From positions 2,914,001-2,978,000 of the forward strand of contig OZ240673.1 of the NCBI GenBank assembly GCA_965198755.1: a stretch of 64,000 nt of DNA. The letters run 5' to 3'. The number at the start of each line of letters is the position of its first letter. Position 1 is the stretch's first letter. A program made the translations under genes and the position numbers. The notes under the pieces are model-generated. The model had not been told where the DNA came from, searched no databases, and was given only the letters and a program-made list of their open reading frames with translations. This document shows positions 51,162 through 58,500 of the stretch, piece after piece. This DNA comes from BOG-908 sp963692875 (lineage in GTDB: Bacteria > Pseudomonadota > Alphaproteobacteria > Acetobacterales > Acetobacteraceae).

Positions 51162-52466
51162 TTGCCGTTGGCGGGCCGGTTGGAAGTCGCGCTCGTGCGC
51201 ATCGCCGAGCTCGAGAAGCGTCTGGCCAGATACGAGCGGCCGAAGAGGACGCCTGACAACTCCTCCATGCCCCCGTCCAAGGGCCAGAAGGCCGACAGCC
51301 CCGATGCCGGCAAGCCGCACCGCCGCGGCCGTCCCGGCGTGGGCCGGATGCTGGAGCCCGATCCCGACCGCGTCGTGGACGCCAAGCTGCAGGCCTGTCC
51401 GCATTGTGCCACCAGCTTCCCCGCCGGCGAGCAGACCCCGCAGGAAGTCTATGACCGCATCGAGATCCCGCCGATCAAGCCCGATGTCACCCGGGTGCGG
51501 CTGTTCGGCGGCCAATGCACCTGCTGCGGCCAGCGTGTTACGGCTGAAGCACCGCCTGGCCTGGAACCTGGCTCGCCGTTTGGCCAGTCGGTCTGCGCGC
51601 TGGTGGTCTACCTGCATTACGCCCACGCCATCGGCTTCGAACGGCTGGCAGCGCTGCTGGGCGAGGTTTTCGGCCTGCGCATCAGCGAAGGTGCGATCAG
51701 CAACATGCTGCAGCGCGCGTCCAAACCGTTGCTGGCCGCACAGAGCGCGATCCAGACGGCGGTGACCGCTGCCCCCGTGGTGTGCTGCGACGAGACGTCG
51801 GCCCGGGTGTGCGGCCGCAACTGGTGGGAATGGGTGTTCGTCACCTCGCTGGCGGTGCTGCACGTGATCCGGCCCAGCCGCGGCCGCGCTGTGGTGGCCG
51901 GCGTGTTCGGCGACACCCAGCCGGCAGTCTGGGTGTCGGACATGTTCGGCGCCCAGCGTGGCCACGGCCTGCTTTGGCAGGTCTGCCTGGCGCATCTGCT
52001 ACGCGACGCGCAGTTCGCCATCGAGAGCGGCGACGATGCCTTCAGCGCCCCGTTCAAGCTGTTGCTGCTGCGGGCGGTCGCCATCGGCCGACGACGAGAG
52101 CGGCTGGCCGACACCACGCTTGCACGCTATGCAGCCGACCTGGACCGCAGGCTCGACCGCATCGTCGCCGCCGTGCCCGTGGGTGCTGACGGCGTCAAGC
52201 TGCGCAAACGCATCCTCGCCAATCGCGGCGCCCTGTTCGTGTTCGTCACTCATCGCGATGTGCCCGCCACGAACAACATCTCTGAACGCAACCTCCGCCC
52301 CAGCGTCATCTTCCGCAAAATCACCAACGGCTTCCGCTGCGAATGGGGCGCAGACACCTACGCCGCCTTCCGCTCCGTGGTCAGCACCGCTAAAGCAAAG
52401 AACATGGCCGTGCTGGGAGCAGTCCGAGACGCTCTGGAGATGAAAATCACGCCAGCCCCGGGGTGA
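51162..52466 (+). CDS. IS66-family transposase
   Basis: 434 residues as called. Parts in order: a coiled N-terminal segment ('AELEKRLARYERPKRTPDNS'), 'SMPPSKGQKAD', a zinc-finger region (ACPHCATSFPAG and CTCCGQRVT), the DDE domain with 'VVCCDETSARV' and the C-terminal 'ATNNISERNLRPSVIFRKI'. In-frame coding-like sequence extends back to 51117 ('SKLSHVEKDDLIRTL') but has no ATG: the IS630 has separated the gene from its original upstream region, so the start at TTG 51162 is uncertain. The stop lies in the right terminal repeat. Confidence 0.88.
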   Translation: MPLAGRLEVALVRIAELEKRLARYERPKRTPDNSSMPPSKGQKADSPDAGKPHRRGRPGVGRMLEPDPDRVVDAKLQACPHCATSFPAGEQTPQEVYDRIEIPPIKPDVTRVRLFGGQCTCCGQRVTAEAPPGLEPGSPFGQSVCALVVYLHYAHAIGFERLAALLGEVFGLRISEGAISNMLQRASKPLLAAQSAIQTAVTAAPVVCCDETSARVCGRNWWEWVFVTSLAVLHVIRPSRGRAVVAGVFGDTQPAVWVSDMFGAQRGHGLLWQVCLAHLLRDAQFAIESGDDAFSAPFKLLLLRAVAIGRRRERLADTTLARYAADLDRRLDRIVAAVPVGADGVKLRKRILANRGALFVFVTHRDVPATNNISERNLRPSVIFRKITNGFRCEWGADTYAAFRSVVSTAKAKNMAVLGAVRDALEMKITPAPG

Positions 52467-52474
52467 GCAATTAC

Positions 52475-52482
52475 TTTGCTTC
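52475..52482 (+). repeat. 8-bp target-site duplication, right
   Basis: TTTGCTTC, identical to 49822-49829. Removing one copy plus the IS restores a continuous R1 right arm to 52513. Confidence 0.93.
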
Positions 52483-52526
52483 TTTTCTTCAGAAAAGAAG
52501 GCCTTGCTTGCTTTCCCGCCAAGGCA

Positions 52527-53579
52527 TCAAGGCTCCACGATCCGCCCGCCAGCCAGCGCACGCGGCACGCCGGTCGTCCCTGGCAGGCTCAGCGGCAAAC
52601 CGCGTTTCACCCGCGCCGCCAGCAGGCCGAAACACTGCGCCTCAAGCGCGTCGCCGTCCCAGCCCACCGTCTCCACCGCGTCCACCGGCACGCGCATCGC
52701 GTCTGCCAGCGCCGACATGATGGCCGTGTTGTGCCGTCCGCCGCCGGTGACCAGCACGCGTCGCGGCGCGGCCGGCAGCGGAGCGGCGGCGATGGCGCGC
52801 GCGGTGAAGGCGGCCAGGGTTGCGGCGCCGTCCTCGGTCGACAGGTGCGCCACCTGGCCCAGGGCGGAGGCGAAGTGCTGCCGATCGAGCGATTTCGGCG
52901 CAGGCAGCGCGAAGAACGGGTCGGCGAGCAGGCCGGACAGCGCGGCTTCGTCGGGGGTGCCGGCGCGGGCGGTGCGGCCGCCCTCGTCCATGGCGGCGCC
53001 GGTGCGCTGCGCCATCCAGTCGTCCAGCAGGGCGCCGCCGGGGCCGGTGTCGCAGGCCAGCAGGGCGCCGTCCGCGCCGATGTAGGTGAGGTTGGCGACG
53101 CCGCCGATGTTGACCACAAGCAGGGGTTTCTCCAGCGCGTGCGCCATGGCGGCGTGGAACAGCGGGGCCAGCGGGGCGCCCTGGCCGCCTGCGGCCACGT
53201 CTGCCAGGCGGAAGTCGCAGGCAACGGGGGTGGTGGTGAGCTGAGCCAGCAGCACCGGGTCGCCGATCTGGCGGGTGAGGCGCCGGGCCGGTGCGTGCAG
53301 GATGGTCTGGCCGTGGAAGCCCAGCAGCTCGGCGGGCTGGCCCAGCTCGGCGACGGCTTGGGCGTGCACGAAGGTGAGCTTGGCGGCGGCTTCGGCCAAC
53401 AGGTCGGGGGGTGCTGCTTCGCCCACCTCGATCAGCTCGCGCAACAGCGCGCGCAGCGCCGCCGCATAGGGGATGGTCAGGCTGGGGCCGAGCGACTGCA
53501 CGGTCTGCCCGTCGGTCTCCAGGAAAGCCGCGTCCACCCCGTCCAGCGAGGTGCCGCTCATCAACCCGATCACCCGCAT
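52527..53579 (-). CDS. anmK: Anhydro-N-acetylmuramic acid kinase
   Basis: 350 residues. Motifs 'MRVIGLMSGTSLDGVDAAFL' (phosphate loop), 'LGFHGQTILHAP', 'VVNIGGVANLTYIG', 'CDTGPGGALLDDWM' and 'VTGGGRHNTAIMSAL'. It phosphorylates and opens 1,6-anhydro-MurNAc during peptidoglycan recycling. The start at 53579 gives the conserved N-terminus. Divergent from tyrS, an arrangement common in alphaproteobacteria. Confidence 0.96.
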   Translation of the reverse strand: MRVIGLMSGTSLDGVDAAFLETDGQTVQSLGPSLTIPYAAALRALLRELIEVGEAAPPDLLAEAAAKLTFVHAQAVAELGQPAELLGFHGQTILHAPARRLTRQIGDPVLLAQLTTTPVACDFRLADVAAGGQGAPLAPLFHAAMAHALEKPLLVVNIGGVANLTYIGADGALLACDTGPGGALLDDWMAQRTGAAMDEGGRTARAGTPDEAALSGLLADPFFALPAPKSLDRQHFASALGQVAHLSTEDGAATLAAFTARAIAAAPLPAAPRRVLVTGGGRHNTAIMSALADAMRVPVDAVETVGWDGDALEAQCFGLLAARVKRGLPLSLPGTTGVPRALAGGRIVEP

Positions 53580-53670
53580 GCCTTCCGCTCCCGCAGCGTC
53601 CTTGGTAGGTGTCCGTCCAAGAAGCCGCTCCGGCGGCTGCCTGGCGCGGTTTGCCCGGCACCGTTGCGCC

Positions 53671-53748
53671 TGGCCATGACGGGCCATCGCGCTCCGGTCC
53701 TGGGAAACCATGCCAGTCGGCTCACCAACCGGTTTTCAAACGGACACC
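53671..53748 (+). repeat. R3 dispersed repeat, copy c
   Basis: TGGCCATGACGGGCCAT, GCTCCGGTCCTGGGAAACCA, CTCACCAACCGG and CAAACGGACACC match copy b in order and spacing. It lies between anmK and tyrS, just before the tyrS start. Confidence 0.6.
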
Positions 53749-53760
53749 AGGCAACGGCCT

Positions 53761-55005
53761 ATGGCACGCAACGCGTTTCTCGACGAGGCTGAAGCTCGCG
53801 GCTTCCTCCATCAATGCACGGATGCCGACGCGCTGGCGGACGCGCTGAACGCCGGCGTGGTTTCGGCCTACGTGGGTTACGACTGCACCGCGGACAGCCT
53901 GCACGTGGGCAGCCTGGTCAGCATCATGCTGATGCGGCTGCTGCAGCGCCACGGTCACCGGCCGGTCCCGCTGCTGGGCGGCGGCACCACCAAGATCGGC
54001 GACCCGTCGGGCAAGGACGAGAGCCGCCAGTTGCTGACGGACGCCACCATTGCCGACAACATGGCCGGCATTGCGCGCAACTTCGCCCCCTTCCTGCGGT
54101 TCGGCGCGGCTGCCACCGACGCGTTCGTGGTCAACAACGCCGGCTGGCTCGATCAGCTCGGCTACATCCCGCTGCTGCGCGAGGTGGGCGTGCACTTCAC
54201 CATCAACCGCATGCTGACGATGGACAGCGTGCGGCTGCGCCTGGACCGCGAGCAGCCGCTGACGTTCCTCGAGTTCAACTACATGATCCTGCAGAGTTAC
54301 GATTTCCGCGAGCTGCACCGCCGCCACGGCGTGCGGCTGCAGATGGGCGGGTCGGACCAGTGGGGCAACATCGTCTCCGGCGTGGACCTGGTGCGGCGGA
54401 CGGAGGGCGCGCAGGTGTTCGGCCTGACGGTGCCGCTGATCACCACCGCGTCCGGGGCGAAGATGGGCAAGTCGGCAAAGGGCGCCGTGTGGCTGAGTGC
54501 CGACCGGCTGAGCCCCTACGATTACTGGCAGTTCTGGCGCAACGTGGAGGATGGCGACGTGGGCCGCTTCCTGCGGCTGTTCACCGACCTGCCGTTGGAC
54601 GAGATTGGCCGGCTGGAAGCGCTTGGCGGGGCGGAGATCAACGAGGCGAAGAAGCGTCTGGCCACCGAGGCGACCGCGCTGCTGCACGGGCGGGATGCGG
54701 CAGCACAGGCGGCTGAGACGGCGCGGTCCACCTTTGAGGCGGGTGCGGCGGCCGATACGCTGCCGACGCACCTGGTTTCGACGGCCGAGTTGGCGGCCGG
54801 CATTCCGGTGTGGCGGCTGCTGGCCGAAGCGGGCCTGGCGGCGAGCAACGGCGAGGCAAGGCGGCTGATCCGCGGCGGCGGCGCGCGGGTGAACGATACG
54901 GTGGTGGCCGAGGAGGGGCGGCTGGTGGGCGAGGCGGACGTGCGGGACGGGGCGGTGAAGCTGTCTGCGGGCAGGAAGCAGCACCGGCTGATCAGGGCGA
55001 AGTGA
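53761..55005 (+). CDS. tyrS: Tyrosyl-tRNA synthetase
   Basis: 414 residues, class I synthetase. HIGH-type 'DSLHVGSLVSIM', tyrosine-binding 'LQMGGSDQWGNIVSG', KMSKS-type 'SGAKMGKSAKGAVW' and a C-terminal S4 RNA-binding domain ('WRLLAEAGLAASNGEARRLI'). It charges tRNA-Tyr. ATG 53761 gives the family start; the frame upstream is R3 sequence. Confidence 0.97.
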   Translation: MARNAFLDEAEARGFLHQCTDADALADALNAGVVSAYVGYDCTADSLHVGSLVSIMLMRLLQRHGHRPVPLLGGGTTKIGDPSGKDESRQLLTDATIADNMAGIARNFAPFLRFGAAATDAFVVNNAGWLDQLGYIPLLREVGVHFTINRMLTMDSVRLRLDREQPLTFLEFNYMILQSYDFRELHRRHGVRLQMGGSDQWGNIVSGVDLVRRTEGAQVFGLTVPLITTASGAKMGKSAKGAVWLSADRLSPYDYWQFWRNVEDGDVGRFLRLFTDLPLDEIGRLEALGGAEINEAKKRLATEATALLHGRDAAAQAAETARSTFEAGAAADTLPTHLVSTAELAAGIPVWRLLAEAGLAASNGEARRLIRGGGARVNDTVVAEEGRLVGEADVRDGAVKLSAGRKQHRLIRAK

Positions 55006-55009
55006 AGAA

Positions 55010-55252
55010 AGCAAGGCCTGCTTTTTTGAAAAAAAGCAGCAAAAAACTTTTGTCTCGGCTGTCGCGGAGGTTTCTGCAGCGAGCTCGCAAGGGAACAGAA
55101 GTTTGTTGCTCGGCTGTCGCTGGTCGGGATTTTCAGTGCCCACAGCCGCCCGGACTCTTTGTTGCTAGAGTGCACGCGTCCGGAGACGTCCGCGACAGCC
55201 GACATAAAAGCTTTTTGCTTCTTTTTCTCGAAAAAGAAGGCCTTGCTTGCCT
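55010..55252. repeat. R1 element, copy 37 (expanded)
   Basis: A left half (GGCCTGC hairpin, CTCGGCTGTCGCGGAGG, AAGGGAACAGAAGTTTG) is separated by about 90 bp of unrelated sequence from a right half (GTCCGCGACAGCC, AAAAGCTTTTTGCTTC, GGCCTTG hairpin). Probably two halves of different copies or an internal insertion. Behind the tyrS stop. Confidence 0.8.
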
Positions 55253-55336
55253 TCGTGCTGTTTCCGCCGCACCCACTGTGCCTTTTGGATTCAATCGTTG
55301 ATATTGCCCCTCCACAAAGGGCAATGTTCGTATGCG

Positions 55337-56821
55337 ATGAAACGCTCGGTCACGCGCTGGCTGCCGCTGGTTCTGTTATGTCTGCTGTCGGCGTGCGGCG
55401 GCGGGCGGCGGGCGGTCGTCACCAGCAACGCCGGGCAGGGCAACTATGCGCCGCCCGGCTCGCCGGAAGACCCGTGGGGCCCCTACATAGTCGAGGCGTC
55501 CGGCCGGTTCAGCGTGCCGCAGGCCTGGATCCGCGCGGTGATGCGCCAGGAGTCCGGCGGGCACCAATACCTGCACGGCCAGCTTGTCACCTCGGACGCC
55601 GGCGCGCTGGGGCTGATGCAGCTGATCCCGGCGACGTACGCCGAGATGAGCAACCGCTACGGCCTGGGCTCGGACCCTTACGACCCGCACGACAACATCA
55701 TGGCCGGCACGGGCTACATCCACGAGCTCTACAACAAGTATGGCTCGCCGAACTTCCTGGTCGCCTACAACGCCGGTCCGCGGCGGCTGGAGACATACCT
55801 GGCCGGGCAAAGCATCCTGCCGAACGAGACGGTGAACTACGTGGCCTCCATCGCGCCCAGCCTGGGCGACGAGAAGCCGCTGAGCGGTCCGTTGGCCAGG
55901 TTCGCGCTGGCTGGCGGGCCGCGTCCCGGGCCGGTGCCGCACGATTTCGTCCGCACGCCGGCCGGCTGCTGGCAGGACCCGGACGCGGCGTACGACCCGG
56001 ACGCGCCGTGCCGGACCGCGCCGCCGGTGCGGGTGGCCCGTGCCAACCCGCCGCGGCCGGGCGGCGGCGCTGCGCATTGCTGGCAAGACCCGGACGCCGC
56101 GTACGACCCGACGGCGCCGTGCCGCGCGGCGCCGACCCCGGTGCAGGTGGCCGCGGCGGCGCCCATGGCCGCCGAGCCGGCCATGCAGGTTCAGCAGGCG
56201 GCGGCGTTGCCTATCGTGGAGCCGGCCGCGCCACCGGCCTCTGCCGTGCGGCTGGCCGAGGCGGTGCCGGCGCCGGTGCCTTACGGGCAGGCTGCGCCGC
56301 AGCAGGCGGGCTACCTGGTGCCGCCTGCTGCGCGCCGGGCCGGTTGCTGGCAGGACCCGACCGCGGCCTACGACCCGGCGGCGCCATGCCGGGCCCGCCC
56401 GGCGGTTCAGGTCCAGCCGACGCAGACGCGCCTGGCCCAAGCCGGCGGGCGCAGCGAGGCAGGCTGGGGACAGGGCCAGGCCGGCGGGCCGGTGGCGCGA
56501 CGCAGCTTCGCTAGCACCTACCTGATCCCGTCGGCGGCGGCGGCCACCGTCCGGCCGGCGCTGGCGGCGGGGCGCTGGTCCGTTCAGGTGGGCGCGTTCG
56601 CGAACGCCGACCAAGCCAGGCGTGCGGCAGAACGGGTGCGCGACCTCTCGCCGCGCGAGCTGGGAAGCGCCCGGGTGGGGCTGGGGACGACGAGCCCGTT
56701 CGGCGGCCAGCGCCTGTATCAGGCGCGGCTGCTAGGGCTCTCGGCGCAGACGGCCGCCTTGGCGTGCGACAACCTGCAGGCGCACGCGCAAGCGTGCTTG
56801 CGGGTGCCGCCAGGGGGCTGA
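55337..56821 (+). CDS. SLT-domain lipoprotein with Cys repeats and SPOR domain
   Basis: 494 residues. Lipobox Leu-Ser-Ala-Cys (Cys20). Lytic transglycosylase domain (about 48-165) with catalytic Glu in 'RAVMRQESGGHQYLHG' (Glu72), 'GALGLMQLIPATYAEM' and 'VAYNAGPRRLETYLAG'. Then three copies of a 16-residue unit, CWQDPDAAYDPDAPCR type, at about 211-226, 248-263 and 337-352, in Pro/Ala-rich linker. C-terminal SPOR domain (about 413-490: 'RWSVQVGAFANADQARRAAE'), which binds denuded septal glycan. It would cleave peptidoglycan at the outer membrane or septum. The cell-wall neighbour anmK fits a recycling link. Confidence 0.9.
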   Translation: MKRSVTRWLPLVLLCLLSACGGGRRAVVTSNAGQGNYAPPGSPEDPWGPYIVEASGRFSVPQAWIRAVMRQESGGHQYLHGQLVTSDAGALGLMQLIPATYAEMSNRYGLGSDPYDPHDNIMAGTGYIHELYNKYGSPNFLVAYNAGPRRLETYLAGQSILPNETVNYVASIAPSLGDEKPLSGPLARFALAGGPRPGPVPHDFVRTPAGCWQDPDAAYDPDAPCRTAPPVRVARANPPRPGGGAAHCWQDPDAAYDPTAPCRAAPTPVQVAAAAPMAAEPAMQVQQAAALPIVEPAAPPASAVRLAEAVPAPVPYGQAAPQQAGYLVPPAARRAGCWQDPTAAYDPAAPCRARPAVQVQPTQTRLAQAGGRSEAGWGQGQAGGPVARRSFASTYLIPSAAAATVRPALAAGRWSVQVGAFANADQARRAAERVRDLSPRELGSARVGLGTTSPFGGQRLYQARLLGLSAQTAALACDNLQAHAQACLRVPPGG

Positions 56822-56858
56822 GGCGACGAGCGGTGCCGGGTCGGCGGGTGGGCAAGGC

Positions 56859-56991
56859 AGCAAGGCCTGCTTTTTTGAAAAAAAGCAGCAAAAAACCTTT
56901 GGTCCTGCTGTCGCGGAGTTTCCTGAAGCGTGTACTCCAGGGAACAAAAGTTTTTTGGTTCTTTTTTTCAAAAAAGAACTGCTTGCTTGCT
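56859..56991. repeat. R1 element, copy 38 (complete, asymmetric, forward)
   Basis: GGCCTGCTTTTTTGAAAAAA/AGCAGC left; GTCCTGCTGTCGCGGAGT; CCAGGGAACAAAAG; right GGTTCTTTTTTTC/AAAAAAGAACT. Lies between the convergent SLT-SPOR and MRJP-like genes. Last R1 in the window. Confidence 0.92.
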
Positions 56992-57016
56992 TTCGCTTTC
57001 TGCCGCGAGTCTGAAC

Positions 57017-58126
57017 CTACGGCTTGAAACGAAAAAGCTGGCTACGCTCGACGCCAGAACCCTGCCAGGCTTTCATCTGTGGAATGTGCGAGCAGGTCAC
57101 GTAGATTGAACCGTCCGCTCCCTCCGCCATGCTGTCGGGCCAGTTGAACCGGCTGTCCTTGGCCACCACCGAGAACGAGCGGTCCGGGTTCATCCGCCTG
57201 ACGGTGTTGTCCGCGCAGCTCGTCACATACAGGTGGCCGCTACGGGACATCCAGTAACCGTCGGCGATGAAGGTGTGGGTGAACATCTCCACTGCCGCGC
57301 CCTGCTGCTCTTTGCTCAGCTTTTCATCAAACAGGGTCTTCAGCGGCGCGCGATACATCGTGGTCCCGGTCGTTGCCTGCCAATAGACGTAGTCGCCGGC
57401 TGTGTCGATTGCGATACCATCGGCGGCGAACTCGGCCGTCTGGCCGTCCAGGCGGCGTAGCGGCTTGCCCTCGACCGTCATCACCAGTCCGGGCTGGAAC
57501 TGCGTGCTGGGATGCCCGTCGAGCACCCGGCGAGCACGGCCCGAGGCGACATTCAGCACCACCAGGCAACCGGGCTGTCCGGAGTTGGTCAGCACGGCAC
57601 GCTGTCCGTCCGGCGTGAAGCGGATGTCGTTCAGGTAAGACCCTTGCGGCGCCACGCGATCATCGAACGTGTAGGTGCGCGACACCTGGTTTCGCGTGAG
57701 GTCGATCCGCACCAGTTTGGGACCACCGGTGACCTCGAGCGCCAGCCCGGGCGCTGCGGGGTCGAGCACCCAGAGGTTGCCCTGCGGGTCGCAGGTGACG
57801 CTTTGCACGCAGACGAACCGCTGCCCTGGCTGGGCGGGTTCGGCGGCGCGGAAGCTGTTCCACGACGCATCAGGATAGGGGGTCAGCTTGCCGCTCTTGC
57901 TGACCTCGGCGACGGAGATGGAAACATCCTGCTCCCAGCGCGGAAAATTCACGAACACGCGGCCGTCGGGTGCCACGGCCACGCCGGTCACCTGATGCGG
58001 TTCGGTGAACGTGGCGACCAGCTCGACGGATCCGGACTCGGCGGAGCGCGCCCGCGGCACCGATATCGCCGCGGCTGCCGTCGCCGTGGCGAGCAGCGTG
58101 CGGCGGGTCATCTGAGAATACAGCAT
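57017..58126 (-). CDS. Exported MRJP/yellow-like beta-propeller protein
   Basis: 369 residues. N-terminal export signal with twin Arg ('MTRRTLLATATAAAAISVP', likely Tat). The rest is a six-bladed propeller of the major-royal-jelly / SMP-30-like type: 'TGVAVAPDGRVFVNFPRW', 'WVLDPAAPGL', 'LNDIRFTPDGQRAVLTNSG', 'DGIAIDTAGDYVYW', 'WPDSMAEGADGSIYVT'. Ligand or reaction unknown; relatives include lactonases and binding proteins. AGGGAG lies 8 bases before ATG 58126. Confidence 0.88.
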   Translation of the reverse strand: MLYSQMTRRTLLATATAAAAISVPRARSAESGSVELVATFTEPHQVTGVAVAPDGRVFVNFPRWEQDVSISVAEVSKSGKLTPYPDASWNSFRAAEPAQPGQRFVCVQSVTCDPQGNLWVLDPAAPGLALEVTGGPKLVRIDLTRNQVSRTYTFDDRVAPQGSYLNDIRFTPDGQRAVLTNSGQPGCLVVLNVASGRARRVLDGHPSTQFQPGLVMTVEGKPLRRLDGQTAEFAADGIAIDTAGDYVYWQATTGTTMYRAPLKTLFDEKLSKEQQGAAVEMFTHTFIADGYWMSRSGHLYVTSCADNTVRRMNPDRSFSVVAKDSRFNWPDSMAEGADGSIYVTCSHIPQMKAWQGSGVERSQLFRFKP

Positions 58127-58500
58127 CGGAGGAGCTCCCTTGGTCACTCCGTCAACTCCAGCCTGCCCGCCGGGTTTGTCTGCCGCACACACATGCGTCC
58201 GATGAATTCGCAAATGCGTAGCCAGCCGCGCGCCTGACGGCCACCGGCGGTGATGCTGCGGCCGAGCTGCGCTGCGTCCCATGACCGACGCACCCGGCGT
58301 GTGCAGCACCCGATGCTGGTGTGCGCTGACATGGCGCAGCGCGGTCAACCTGAATTACTTCATCCGGTCCGGCCTGTCGTTGAAAGCTGCTTGAGCGACA
58401 CGAACTCCTGATGGTCCGGGTGCCGATTTCGGACCACCCAGACAGTGGCCATGAACACTCTATGCACCTTACATCCTAGGACAGAACTTCCCAGAACAGT
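58127..58500. other. Intergenic region
   Basis: 374 bp between two minus-strand genes. TGGTCCG (58412-58418) pairs with CGGACCA (58430-58436), a 7-bp hairpin without U-tract that could follow the kinase gene transcript. Nothing else seen; no R1 element. Confidence 0.5.

Larger units (their letters stand above)
49830..52474 (+). mobile_element. IS66-family element (ISBst12-like), carrying an inserted IS630
   Basis: Ends are GTAATTGCTCACCCCGG (49830-49846) and its inverse CCGGGGTGAGCAATTAC (52458-52474), with the GTAA tips and 8-bp target duplication typical of IS66. Without the IS630 it would be about 1.48 kb with one transposase gene, fitting the ISBst12 type that lacks tnpA and tnpB. It has inserted in R1 copy 36. 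Confidence 0.93.

Noticed and set aside
53580..53760. T-box or other riboswitch before tyrS
   Set aside because: No T-box sequence or specifier stem visible; the region is R3 repeat.
3170..56990. Many short frames encoding peptides such as KAFFFEKK, SFFQKRTAC or FLVLFFKKE
   Set aside because: They are translations of R1 hairpins in various frames, not proteins. N- or C-terminal extensions of this kind on ispE, mrdA, the efflux adaptor and others were trimmed.
3159..56991. R1 as a CRISPR array
   Set aside because: Copies are kilobases apart, inverted within themselves and at gene ends; no spacers or cas genes.
3159..56991. R1 as a simple MITE with target duplications
   Set aside because: I looked for consistent short direct repeats at the edges of several copies and found none; mobility remains unproven.
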